From NCBI RefSeq assembly GCF_003385185.1, contig NZ_PQHZ01000052.1:1-41986 (forward strand): DNA of 41,986 bases. Reading direction: 5' to 3'. Position numbers and translations under genes: made by a program. Of the stretch, positions 8,295-16,531 are shown piece by piece. Positions within the stretch are counted from its first letter, which is position 1; every line of letters begins with the position of its first letter. Source of the stretch: Amycolatopsis palatopharyngis. GTDB lineage: Bacteria > Actinomycetota > Actinomycetes > Mycobacteriales > Pseudonocardiaceae. The notes beneath the pieces are model-generated. The model had not been told where the DNA came from, searched no databases, and saw only the letters and a program-made list of their open reading frames with translations.

Positions 8295-9278
8295 ATGCTC
8301 GACATGAACCGAGAGTTGCGAGTGCTGGTGTGGCACGTGCACGGGTCCTGGACGACCTCGTTCGTACAGGGACGGCACGAATACCTGATCCCCGCACTGC
8401 CCGAAGGGGGCTCGTGGGGACTCGGCCGCTGTGGCCGCCCCTGGCCGGAACGTGCCAGGGAAGTACACCCGGACCAGCTCGCCGACCTCGACGTCGACGT
8501 GGTCGTACTGCAGCGGCCGGAGGAGCTCGAGGTCGCCGAGCGGTGGCTCGGCAGGCGTCCTGGCAGGGACGTTCCCGCGGTGTTCGTCGAGCACAACACC
8601 CCTCGTGAAGCGGCGGCGACCTCTCGTCATCCGCTCGCCGACTCGACCGAGATCCCCATCGCGCACGTGACCCACTTCAACGATCTGATGTGGGACTGCG
8701 GCAGGGCACCGACCTCGGTGATCTCGCACGGCATCGTGGATCCGGGCCACCGCTACACCGGTGAACTCGCGCACACCGCGGTCCTGATCAACGAACCGGT
8801 CCGGCGCTGGCGGATCACGGGCACGGACCTGTTGCCCGCTCTCGCCGAGGCCGCCCCGATCGACGTGTACGGCATCGGCGTCGACGGACTCGCGGAGGCG
8901 TTGCCCGTCACGACCAATCCGATTCGGGGTATCGCGGATCTCGACCAGGAGAGCCTGCACACCGAGGTCGCGCGCAGGCGGGTCTACGTCCACACCGCCC
9001 GCTGGACCTCACTTGGGCTGTCCCTGCTCGAAGCCATGCAGCTGGGCATGCCGGTGGTCGCGCTCGCGACCACCGAGGCGATCGCGGCGGTGCCCGAAGA
9101 GGCGGGAGTGATCTCCACCGACATCACCGCCGTAACGGCGGCGGCCAGGCGGTTCGTGCACGAGCCGGACCTCGCCGCGGTCGCCGGAAAAGCCGCGCGG
9201 GAGTACGCCCTCACCCATTTCGGGCTGGAGGCATTCCTGCGCAACTGGGACGTCCTCCTCTCGGAGGTCGTGCGATGA
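8295..9278 (+). CDS. Glycosyltransferase, GT4-like C-terminal half
   Basis: This 327-residue cytoplasmic protein is probably a retaining GT-B glycosyltransferase. The C-terminal donor-binding region has the EX7E-like segment SLGLSLLEAMQLGMPVVALATTEA. The N-terminal half is divergent (LRVLVWHVHGSWTTSFVQG). ATG 8295 or ATG 8304 could be the start; neither has a clear ribosome-binding site. A weak GTTT-N15-GGCAA promoter-like sequence (8261-8284) ends 10 bases before ATG 8295, so a leaderless transcript is possible. It overlaps the next glycosyltransferase by four bases and opens heptose locus 1. Donor and acceptor are not evident. Confidence 0.82.
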   Translation: MLDMNRELRVLVWHVHGSWTTSFVQGRHEYLIPALPEGGSWGLGRCGRPWPERAREVHPDQLADLDVDVVVLQRPEELEVAERWLGRRPGRDVPAVFVEHNTPREAAATSRHPLADSTEIPIAHVTHFNDLMWDCGRAPTSVISHGIVDPGHRYTGELAHTAVLINEPVRRWRITGTDLLPALAEAAPIDVYGIGVDGLAEALPVTTNPIRGIADLDQESLHTEVARRRVYVHTARWTSLGLSLLEAMQLGMPVVALATTEAIAAVPEEAGVISTDITAVTAAARRFVHEPDLAAVAGKAAREYALTHFGLEAFLRNWDVLLSEVVR

Positions 9279-10549
9279 CAACAAGAGAGTCCGGCTCCGG
9301 GAGGGAACCGATGAGAATCTCCATGGTCTCCGAACACGCCAGCCCATTGGCAGCACTTGGCGGGGTCGACGCCGGTGGACAGAACCTCCACGTCGCCGAG
9401 CTGTCCGCGGCGCTGAGCCGACAGGGGCACGACGTCACGGTGTACACCCGGCGCGACGACCCCGAACTGCCCGAAGTGGTGCGGACACCGTCGGGCTACC
9501 GAGTCGTCCACGTCCCCGCAGGTCCACCAAGGACACTTCCGAAAGATGAGCTGTTGCCACATATGGGCGAGTTCGGCGAGTTCCTCCGGCAACGATGGGC
9601 ACAGCACCGGCCGGATGTCGTGCACGCGCACTTCTGGATGTCCGGGCTCGCCGCCGTACTCGCCTGCAGGACCCTCGACATCCCGGTGATCCAGACGTTC
9701 CACGCACTCGGCGTCGTGAAGCGCCGCTACCAGGGCGCCAAGGACACGAGCCCACCGGAGCGGATCCGGCTGGAGCGACTCATCGGCAGCAACGCCACCA
9801 GGGTCGCGGCGACCTGTTCCGACGAGGTTTTCGAACTGGCCAGGATGGGGGTTCCCCGTTCGCGGATGTCCGTCGTGCCCTGCGGCGTCGATCTCGAGCG
9901 CTTCCGCCCGGACGGCCCCGTCGCGCCGAAGCACGAACGTCATCGCGTCCTGACCGTGGGAAGGTTGGTCCCGCGCAAGGGTTTCGACACGGTCATCGAC
10001 GCACTGCGGATGCTGCCGAACACCGAGCTCGTCATCGCGGGCGGCCCAGAGGAGGGCGCTTTCGCCGACGATCCCGAGGCACAGCGGCTGCTCGACTACG
10101 CCGAAGAACTTGGCGTTCGAAATCGGGTGTGGATGGCGGGGCAGGTGACCCGCGACGAAATGCCCGCCCTGCTGCGGTCGGCCGACGCCGTCGCCTGCAC
10201 ACCCTGGTACGAACCCTTCGGGATAGTGCCGCTCGAGGCCATGGGCTGCGGTGTCCCGGTGGTCGCGTCGGCGGTCGGCGGGCTCACCGACACCGTGGTC
10301 GACGGTGTCACCGGCCTGCTGGTCCCGCCACGCAGCCCCGAGGACCTGGCCACCGCGCTGCGCCGCCTGCTCTCCGACCGGACACTGCGCGAAGGCTGCG
10401 GGATCGCGGGGGGTGACAGGGCACGGTCGCGGTATTCCTGGGATCGGATCGCCTCGGACACCCTGCGGGTCTACGATCGCGCGCTGCCGATCGCCGCTGC
10501 GGTCCCGGCAGTCCAGGAGCTCTCGAGCGCCGGGCAGGTCGCCAAGTGA
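9275..10549 (+). CDS. Glycosyltransferase family 4 (MshA/sucrose-phosphate-synthase-like)
   Basis: This 424-residue GT-B enzyme has the GT4 N-terminal glycine-rich loop (ALGGVDAGGQNLHVAEL), the acceptor-side HAHFWMSG, and the donor-binding EX7E motif in WYEPFGIVPLEAMGCGVPVVAS. Such enzymes transfer a sugar from a nucleotide donor with retention of configuration. Two starts are credible: ATG 9275, which overlaps the previous stop and has GGAGG seven bases upstream, and ATG 9311, with GGGAGGG five bases upstream, which removes 12 low-complexity residues. It overlaps the aldehyde dehydrogenase by GTGA, so these three genes are probably one operon. It may add an early sugar to the acceptor later modified with heptose; that role is inferred. 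Confidence 0.9.
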   Translation: MTTRESGSGREPMRISMVSEHASPLAALGGVDAGGQNLHVAELSAALSRQGHDVTVYTRRDDPELPEVVRTPSGYRVVHVPAGPPRTLPKDELLPHMGEFGEFLRQRWAQHRPDVVHAHFWMSGLAAVLACRTLDIPVIQTFHALGVVKRRYQGAKDTSPPERIRLERLIGSNATRVAATCSDEVFELARMGVPRSRMSVVPCGVDLERFRPDGPVAPKHERHRVLTVGRLVPRKGFDTVIDALRMLPNTELVIAGGPEEGAFADDPEAQRLLDYAEELGVRNRVWMAGQVTRDEMPALLRSADAVACTPWYEPFGIVPLEAMGCGVPVVASAVGGLTDTVVDGVTGLLVPPRSPEDLATALRRLLSDRTLREGCGIAGGDRARSRYSWDRIASDTLRVYDRALPIAAAVPAVQELSSAGQVAK

Positions 10550-11943
10550 GCGCGGCGGTCGAGGTTCCCGCCGGTCGCGAGCGGGACAACGCGATGATCG
10601 AGATCCACAACCCGGACAACGGTCAGCTCGTCGGCACTGTCGCGGTGGCCTCACGAGACCAGGTCCAGGACGCCCTGGACCGGGCCCGTGAGGTGCAGCC
10701 GGCATGGGCCAGGACAGCGCCCGCGGCCAGAGGTGAGATGCTGCGCGCGGCCGCCACCGCACTACGCGAGCACGTGGACTCCCTGGCCGCGCTGAACGAG
10801 GCGGAAACGGGCAAGCCTCACTCCGAAGCCGTCGAGGGAGTCCTCGCCGGCGCGGGCACGCTAGAGCAGTACGCCGAACTCGGCCCGGTGCACAGGGGTA
10901 AGAGCCTGCGCGGGGAGTTCTCCGCGACGGATCTCATGGTGCCCGAGCCACGGGGCGTCGCGGTCGCGCTGACACCTTGGAACGATCCGGTCGCGGTGAG
11001 CTGCGGCTTGATCGGAGCGGCGCTGGTCACCGGGAACACCGTGATCCACAAACCGAGCGAGCGGGCGCCTTACACGGGCGCGTTACTCGGCAGGGTCATC
11101 GCGGGCGAGCATCCGGACGGCGTGCTGCAGACCCTCGACGGCGACGGCTCGGTGGGTGAACTGCTCACCTCTGACGACCGCGTGGATGTCATCGCGCACG
11201 TCGGCAGCACGGCCACCGGCAAGGCCATCGCCGCGGCCGCGGTCCACACCGGCGCGAAGACGCTGCTGGAGAACGGTGGTAACGATCCGCTGGTCGTCGA
11301 CGCCGATGTCGACCCAGAGTGGGCTGCGGAGCAGGCCGCGCTCGGCTGCTTCGCCAACTCAGGCCAGATCTGCGTTTCCGTGGAACGGATCTACGTGCAC
11401 AGGGCGATCGCCGAGCCGTTCCTCGACGCGCTGATCCGGCATGCGGAGGATCGCAGGCTCGCCCCGCTGGTGGACCCGCGCCACCGTGACCAGGTCCACG
11501 AGCACGTCGTCGACGCGATTCAGCGTGGCGCCACCGTGCGCACCGGCGGCAGTGTCCCGAACGGTCCCGGCGCGCATTACCCGGCCACCGTGCTGAGCGG
11601 GGTCGAGCCGGGCATGCGGGTGCTGGCGGAGGAGACGTTCGGACCCATCGCGCCGGTACGTGTCGTCGACGACTTCGACCAGGGTCTCGCCGAGGCTGCC
11701 GAGGGCCGCTACGGATTGGCGGCCACGGTGCTGACGGGCTCGATGGCACATGCCCAGCGGGCGTGGCGCGAACTCCCGGCCGGCACGGTGAAGGTCAACG
11801 CGGTGTTCGGCGGGGCGCCGGGCGGCGCGGCCGAACCACACGGCGAGAGCGGGAACGGTTTCGGGTTCGGCCCGGAACTCCTGGACGAGCTCACCCAGAC
11901 CAAGGTCGTGCACATCGAACCCCCGCCCAGCCTCCCGCGGTAA
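10546..11943 (+). CDS. NAD(P)-dependent aldehyde dehydrogenase
   Basis: This 465-residue aldehyde dehydrogenase keeps the catalytic pair: Glu242 in LLENGGNDP and Cys276 in SGQICVSVERIYVH, separated by the usual 34 residues. It also has the EETFGPIAPVRV segment near residue 365. It oxidises an aldehyde to an acid with NAD(P). The GTG start overlaps the glycosyltransferase stop; ATG 10594 (MIEIHNPDNG) is an alternative that begins at the usual family N-terminus. An aldehyde dehydrogenase within a sugar-transfer operon is unusual and could act on a sugar aldehyde or detoxify a product; the substrate is unknown. A strong hairpin terminator follows. Confidence 0.92.
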   Translation: MSAAVEVPAGRERDNAMIEIHNPDNGQLVGTVAVASRDQVQDALDRAREVQPAWARTAPAARGEMLRAAATALREHVDSLAALNEAETGKPHSEAVEGVLAGAGTLEQYAELGPVHRGKSLRGEFSATDLMVPEPRGVAVALTPWNDPVAVSCGLIGAALVTGNTVIHKPSERAPYTGALLGRVIAGEHPDGVLQTLDGDGSVGELLTSDDRVDVIAHVGSTATGKAIAAAAVHTGAKTLLENGGNDPLVVDADVDPEWAAEQAALGCFANSGQICVSVERIYVHRAIAEPFLDALIRHAEDRRLAPLVDPRHRDQVHEHVVDAIQRGATVRTGGSVPNGPGAHYPATVLSGVEPGMRVLAEETFGPIAPVRVVDDFDQGLAEAAEGRYGLAATVLTGSMAHAQRAWRELPAGTVKVNAVFGGAPGGAAEPHGESGNGFGFGPELLDELTQTKVVHIEPPPSLPR

Positions 11944-11948
11944 CCCCG

Positions 11949-11989
11949 GTCATGGCCACCCCGCGTATTGAACGCGGGGTGGCCATGAC
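11949..11989. terminator. Bidirectional hairpin terminator
   Basis: A perfect 18-bp inverted repeat (arms 11949-11966 and 11972-11989, loop ATTGA) lies between the aldehyde dehydrogenase stop and the stop of the convergent Clp gene. It has no U-tract, as is common in actinomycetes. It could stop both transcripts. Confidence 0.85.
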
Positions 11990-11996
11990 GATCGGA

Positions 11997-14555
11997 TCAG
12001 CTCGCCGCAGGCTCGGTGACGTCGAAGGCCAGCGAATCACCCGCACTGCTCACGCGCACGCGGGAGCCCGGCGTCACCCTGCCGTCCAGCAACATCCGGG
12101 ACAGCTCGTTGCCGACCTCGCGCTGGATCGTGCGCCGCAGCGGCCGCGCGCCGAACTCGGGTTGGTAGCCCGCCTTGCTCAACCAGTCGACGGCGCTGGT
12201 ATCGAACTCGACCTGGACGTCCTGTGCGTGCGCCCTGCGCTTGGTCTCCTCGAGCAGCAGCTCGGTGATCTGGTTGAGCTGGTCGGCCTCGAGCCGGCGA
12301 AACACGATGATGTCGTCGATCCGGTTGAGAAACTCCGGCCGGAACGCCTCCCGCAGCTTGCGCATCAACCGCTCGCGGAGCGGCCGGTCGGTATCGTCCT
12401 CCCTGGCCGGGGTGAAGCCGAGCGCGCCCTGGGTGCCGCTGACGATCAGCTCGGAGCCGAGGTTGCTCGTCATGATCAGCACGGTGTTGCTGAAGTTGAC
12501 CGTCCTGCCCCTGCCGTCGGTGAGTCTGCCGTCGTCGAGTACCTGCAGCAGGACGTTGAACACCTCGGGGTGAGCCTTTTCGATCTCGTCCAGCAGCACC
12601 ACCGAGTACGGCTTACGGCGTACGGCCTCGGTCAGCTGGCCCGCGTCGTCGTAGCCCACGTATCCAGGTGGCGCTCCGATCAGCCTGCTGACGGTGTGCC
12701 GCTCGCCGTACTCGCTCATGTCGATCCGGATCATCCGGTCCTGATGCCCGAACAACGCCTCGGCCAGTGCCCGCGCCAGCTCGGTCTTGCCGACACCCGT
12801 CGGCCCGAGGAACAGGAAGCTGCCCGAAGGACGGTCCGGCTCGGCGAGCCCGGCGCGGGAGCGCCGCACCGCCTCGGCGACGGCCTGCACGGCCTCGTCC
12901 TGCCCGACAACCTGGCCGTGCAGATGCTCCTCGAGGCTGAGCAGACGTTCCCGTTCCTCCTTGGTCAACTGGCTCACCGGGATGCCGGTGAGCCGGGCGA
13001 CGACCTCCGCGAGGTCCTCGGCGGTGACCTCGATCGAGTCGGTCGGGCTCTCGTCATCCGTGCGGGCACTGCGCACACGCTCGCGCAGCTCCGCGATCTC
13101 GTCGCGCAGTATCGACGCCCGCTCGTAGTTCTCCTCGCTCACCGCCTGGTCGCGGTCCCTGCTCAGTTGGTCCAACCGCGACTCCAGATCGCGCAGCTTC
13201 GCGGGCTGCCTGCCCGAACGCACCCGCACCCTGGCCCCGGCCTGGTCTACCAGGTCGATGGCCTTGTCCGGCAGGAAGCGGTCCGCGATGTAGCGGTCGG
13301 AGAGGGTCACGGCCGCGTCCAGCGCCTCGTCGGTGAACCGGACCTGGTGATGTGCCTCGTACTGGTCCCGCAGACCGTGCAGAATGGCCAGTGCCTGCTC
13401 CACAGAGGGCTCGGGCACCAGGATCGGCTGGAACCGCCGCTCCAGCGCGGGGTCCTCTTCGATGTTCGAGCGGTACTCGTCCAATGTGGTCGCACCGACG
13501 ATATGCAGTTCGCCGCGGGACAACGCGGGCTTGAGCATGTTCCCGGCCCCCATCGAACCTTCCGACGAACCGGCGCCGACCACCGTGTGCAGCTCGTCGA
13601 TGAACACGACGAGTTCGTCCCGGTGCGACCGGATCTCGTCGAGCAGCTTCGTCATCCGCTCCTCGAAGTCGCCCCGGTAGCGCATGCCCGCGACCATCGC
13701 GGTGAGATCCAGCTGCATCACCCTGCGCCGGGTCAGGCTCTCCGGTACCTCGCCGTTGACGATGCGCTGCGCGAGGCCCTCCACGATCGCCGTCTTGCCG
13801 ACACCGGTCTCCCCGATCAGCACCGGATTGTTCTTCGTCCGCCGCGACAGCACCTCGATCGTCTGCTCGATCTCGTCGTCGCGCCCGACCACCGGGTCGA
13901 TCTCCCCGTTCCGGGCCATCGCCGTCAGGTCCCGGCCGAACTGGTCGAGCGTCTCAGTCCCCGACGGTTCCTTTTGCTGTTGCTGTCCCCCACGTGTCCC
14001 TTCGGAACCCGGTCCGCGCCGCATCGACTCGGGGGTCACGCCGTGCCGGGCCAGCAGCTTGCCCGCGGTCGAGTCCGGGTTCGCCGTCATCGCCAGCAGC
14101 AGGTGCTCCGGACCGATGTAGGACGAGCCGAGGCCACGGGAGATCTGGTGCGCGTCGAGCAGTGCCCGTTTCGCTCCCGGGGTGAGCATGGCCGGCGGAC
14201 GCCTGCCCTCACCATCGCCGTCCTGGCCGCGTCCGTCCGTACCGCCCGCGTCCTGGCCGCTACGGTCGAGTTCGGCCGCGATCGCCTTCGGGTCGGCGCC
14301 GACCCGCTCGAGCAGGTCGCAACTTCCCGGCGCCTGTGTCGCGGCCCAAAGCAGGTGAGCCGTGTCCAGCTCGGCGCTGCCCTGCTCCGCCGCGTGCGTC
14401 GCGGCGGCGGTCAGCAACTGCCGTGACTGTTCACTCATCAGCCGAGTGATGTCGACGGCGTAGGGACGCCGGCCACCCGCGGCGCCACCGAAGAACTGCG
14501 AGATGAACTCGTCGAACGGGCTCCCACCGGGGCCGGGAGCGAAGAAGCCGGTCAT
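11997..14555 (-). CDS. ClpC-like AAA+ ATPase (Clp protease ATP-binding subunit or disaggregase)
   Basis: This 852-residue protein has an N-terminal Clp repeat domain (about 20-140), a glycine/glutamine-rich linker, a first AAA+ module (Walker A GETGVGKTAI near 212, DELHTVVGAG), a UVR-like coiled segment (SEENYERASILRDEIAEL), and a second AAA+ module (GPTGVGKTEL, LLDEIEKAHPEV), ending with a ClpB-D2-like small domain. This is ClpC architecture: an ATP-driven unfoldase that feeds ClpP or refolds aggregates. The ATG at 14555 follows GGATGGAGG; upstream in-frame codons lack a site. It lies on the opposite strand between two halves of the heptose locus. The C-terminus is short, so a ClpP-docking loop should be checked. 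It is probably an accessory, stress-linked paralogue of the essential ClpC. Confidence 0.92.
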   Translation of the reverse strand: MTGFFAPGPGGSPFDEFISQFFGGAAGGRRPYAVDITRLMSEQSRQLLTAAATHAAEQGSAELDTAHLLWAATQAPGSCDLLERVGADPKAIAAELDRSGQDAGGTDGRGQDGDGEGRRPPAMLTPGAKRALLDAHQISRGLGSSYIGPEHLLLAMTANPDSTAGKLLARHGVTPESMRRGPGSEGTRGGQQQQKEPSGTETLDQFGRDLTAMARNGEIDPVVGRDDEIEQTIEVLSRRTKNNPVLIGETGVGKTAIVEGLAQRIVNGEVPESLTRRRVMQLDLTAMVAGMRYRGDFEERMTKLLDEIRSHRDELVVFIDELHTVVGAGSSEGSMGAGNMLKPALSRGELHIVGATTLDEYRSNIEEDPALERRFQPILVPEPSVEQALAILHGLRDQYEAHHQVRFTDEALDAAVTLSDRYIADRFLPDKAIDLVDQAGARVRVRSGRQPAKLRDLESRLDQLSRDRDQAVSEENYERASILRDEIAELRERVRSARTDDESPTDSIEVTAEDLAEVVARLTGIPVSQLTKEERERLLSLEEHLHGQVVGQDEAVQAVAEAVRRSRAGLAEPDRPSGSFLFLGPTGVGKTELARALAEALFGHQDRMIRIDMSEYGERHTVSRLIGAPPGYVGYDDAGQLTEAVRRKPYSVVLLDEIEKAHPEVFNVLLQVLDDGRLTDGRGRTVNFSNTVLIMTSNLGSELIVSGTQGALGFTPAREDDTDRPLRERLMRKLREAFRPEFLNRIDDIIVFRRLEADQLNQITELLLEETKRRAHAQDVQVEFDTSAVDWLSKAGYQPEFGARPLRRTIQREVGNELSRMLLDGRVTPGSRVRVSSAGDSLAFDVTEPAAS

Positions 14556-14697
14556 TCGCTGCCTCCATCCAAGGCGCGGTCGTGTGCCTCCGTTGGACTT
14601 TCCGTAACCGGAGGCGGGCAAACCAGATGGGCGTGTGACCCTGCGCCGAATGTCGCGTTCGAACGCCCGATCCCAGGGCGGACAGGAGAAGCCGCTG

Positions 14698-14711
14698 CGG
14701 TGAGTAGCAGT
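14698..14711 (+). promoter_or_regulatory. Shared upstream motif CGGTGAGTAGCAGT
   Basis: This is the second copy (13 of 14 identical) of the motif at 8234-8247. It lies 108 bases before the gmhB-like gene and 24 bases before a SigF-type promoter candidate. Confidence 0.35.
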
Positions 14712-14735
14712 CCCCTGGGGTTTTGCCGTCGCCCG

Positions 14736-14759
14736 GTTTAGCAGTCACTGCGCTGGGTA
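14736..14759 (+). promoter_or_regulatory. Candidate SigF/SigB-type promoter for the gmhB operon
   Basis: GTTT (14736-14739), a 15-base spacer, then GGGTA (14755-14759). This is an exact match to the SigF consensus core. It ends 60 bases before the ATG at 14820. It is the best promoter candidate in the 264-base gap between the divergent Clp gene and the heptose operon; the rest of that gap shows no other gene. Confidence 0.65.
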
Positions 14760-14819
14760 GCGCTAGACCGAGAACGAGTAGCGCGCTGCCACTCGTATGG
14801 ACGGAACGCAGGAGGGCGA

Positions 14820-15455
14820 ATGCCGGCACAAGGGATCGGCACCGAGGTCCGGGAAACTCTCGCGGACGACCCGGGTACGGACGCCCGCCCGTGCCCGGAC
14901 GATCCCGCGCGTAATGCCGTCCAGACTCCCGCGGCCCTGCTGTTCGACCGCGACGACACCGTCATAGTGGACGTCCCCTACCTCTCCGATCCCGCACTCG
15001 TACGCGCGGTACCCGGCGCCGTCGAAACGCTGCGTTCGCTGCGTGCGGCCGGACTGCCCTGCGGGATCGTGAGCAATCAGTCCGGCGTCGCCCGGGGTCT
15101 GATCACCCCGGCACAGCTCGACGCCGTCAACGCTCGCGTGGAGGAACTGCTCGGGCCGTTCGACACCTGGCAGGTATGCGTGCACGGTGACGACGACGGC
15201 TGCACCTGCCGTAAGCCCGCTCCCGGCCTGGTTCAGGGCGCGGCCGCGGCGCTCGGCGTGGACGTTCGCCGCTGCGTCATGATCGGCGACACCGGCGCCG
15301 ACGTGCTCGCGGCCACGGCGGCCGGAGCCCGGGGCATCCTCGTGCCGACCCTGCGCACGCTGCCAACGGAGGTTCACCACGCTCGCCGGACCGCGAACGT
15401 GGCCAGTGATCTCGGTACAGCGGTCGAGGTGGCGATGGCAGGTGTTGCGCGATGA
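14820..15455 (+). CDS. gmhB: HAD-IIIA phosphatase, GmhB-like (heptose 1,7-bisphosphate 7-phosphatase)
   Basis: This 211-residue HAD phosphatase is expected to remove the 7-phosphate of heptose 1,7-bisphosphate. Motif I is DRDDT at residues 43-47, with Asp in place of the usual Gly. SNQSGVARG gives motif II, KP (132-133) motif III and GDTGADV motif IV. A zinc loop CVHGDDDGCTC (Cys120, His122, Cys128, Cys130) is characteristic of GmhB and of the related histidinol phosphatase. An N-terminal extension of about 35 residues is poorly conserved in character. The ATG follows GGAGGG closely. It opens the operon with GT9, gmhA and hldE, which supports the GmhB role over histidinol phosphatase. The stop overlaps the next start (ATGA). 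Confidence 0.87.
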   Translation: MPAQGIGTEVRETLADDPGTDARPCPDDPARNAVQTPAALLFDRDDTVIVDVPYLSDPALVRAVPGAVETLRSLRAAGLPCGIVSNQSGVARGLITPAQLDAVNARVEELLGPFDTWQVCVHGDDDGCTCRKPAPGLVQGAAAALGVDVRRCVMIGDTGADVLAATAAGARGILVPTLRTLPTEVHHARRTANVASDLGTAVEVAMAGVAR

Positions 15456-16531
15456 CCGGGTTTTCGCCTCAACCGCCCGAATCGCCCGATTGGGGCCGAG
15501 TCCTCGTGGCCAGGATGGACAATGTGGGCGACGTCTTGCTCGCCGGGCCATGTGTGCGGGCGGTCGCGGCTAACGCCAGTGCGGTGACGATGCTCGCGGG
15601 TCCCCGTGGCAGGGCGGGCGCGGAACTGTTGCCCGGCGTCGACGACGTGATCGAGTGGTGCGCTCCCTGGATCGACCCGGAACCACCGGCGGTGACCGAC
15701 GACGTCGTCGACTCCCTGGTCAAACAGGTTCGGGACGTGCGCCCGGATGCCGCACTGATCCTGACCTCGTTCCATCAGTCCCCGCTACCGCTGGCGCTGG
15801 CGTTGCGGATGGCCGGGGTGCCGTGGATCGGCGCGATCAGCGAGGACTACCCGGGGTCGCTGCTCGACCTCCGGCATCGGGTGGACGGCGATCCGCCCGA
15901 GGCCGAACGGGCCCTTTCGCTGGCCGAGGCGGCGGGCTTCCGGCTCCCCGAGGGCGACGACGGCGCGCTGGCGATCCGCAGGCCGCTACCGGACACCACG
16001 AACCTCACCGGCGAGCCCGGTTATGTAGTGGTGCATCCAGGTGCTTCGGTGCCGGCGCGGCAGTTGTCCGCGACCCGCTGCGCCGCGGCGGTGCGCGCGC
16101 TCGCCGAGGCCGGGCACCGGGTCGTCGTCACCGGCCATCCCGGCGAACGGGAGCTGACGGCCGAGGTAGCTGGCGACGTCGCGCTCGACCTCGGCGGTGC
16201 GACGGACCTCACCGCGCTGGCGGATGTGCTCGACCGGGCTTGTGTCGTCGTGGTGCCGAACTCGGGGCCCGCGCACCTCGCCGCCGCCGTCGGGACCCCC
16301 GTGGTCTCACTGTTCGCTCCTGTCGTACCGGCAGCCAGGTGGGCGCCCTACGGCGTGCCCACCGTGGTGCTCGGAGACCAGACCGCGCCGTGCCGCGAGA
16401 GCAGAGCACGGGAATGCCCGGTTCCCGGTCATCCCTGCCTGGAGTCGATTACTCAGGAACAGATCGTCGCGGCCGTAGCGGAACTCACGAAGGGCGGACA
16501 ACGGATCCGCCGAACAGGAGGTAGGTCGTGA
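15452..16531 (+). CDS. Glycosyltransferase family 9 (heptosyltransferase-like)
   Basis: This 359-residue protein of the ADP-heptose:LPS heptosyltransferase family (GT9) has an N-terminal VARMDNVGDVLLAGPCVRAV, corresponding to the GD(x)hhh loop of the acceptor domain, and a donor-domain signature VVPNSGPAHLAAAVGTPVVSLFAPV. A Cys-rich C-terminal stretch (CRESRARECPVPGHPC) is common in the family. It would transfer heptose from ADP-heptose with inversion. It overlaps gmhB by ATGA and gmhA by GTGA, so translation is coupled to heptose synthesis. Because the host has no lipopolysaccharide, the acceptor is unknown; a cell-wall glycan, glycolipid or secreted metabolite is possible. Confidence 0.9.
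   Translation: MTGFSPQPPESPDWGRVLVARMDNVGDVLLAGPCVRAVAANASAVTMLAGPRGRAGAELLPGVDDVIEWCAPWIDPEPPAVTDDVVDSLVKQVRDVRPDAALILTSFHQSPLPLALALRMAGVPWIGAISEDYPGSLLDLRHRVDGDPPEAERALSLAEAAGFRLPEGDDGALAIRRPLPDTTNLTGEPGYVVVHPGASVPARQLSATRCAAAVRALAEAGHRVVVTGHPGERELTAEVAGDVALDLGGATDLTALADVLDRACVVVVPNSGPAHLAAAVGTPVVSLFAPVVPAARWAPYGVPTVVLGDQTAPCRESRARECPVPGHPCLESITQEQIVAAVAELTKGGQRIRRTGGRS

Noticed and set aside
11763..14426. An 887-codon plus-strand frame opposite the Clp gene
   Set aside because: Low-complexity residues with no motifs; the minus strand encodes a complete ClpC-like protein.
14580..14620. A GTTT-N16-GGAAA promoter for the Clp gene (minus strand)
   Set aside because: The -10 element departs too far from GGGTA, and no second feature supports it.
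14820..15455. Histidinol phosphatase instead of GmhB
   Set aside because: The zinc loop is shared by both, but the overlap with GT9, gmhA and hldE favours GmhB, and no his genes are present.
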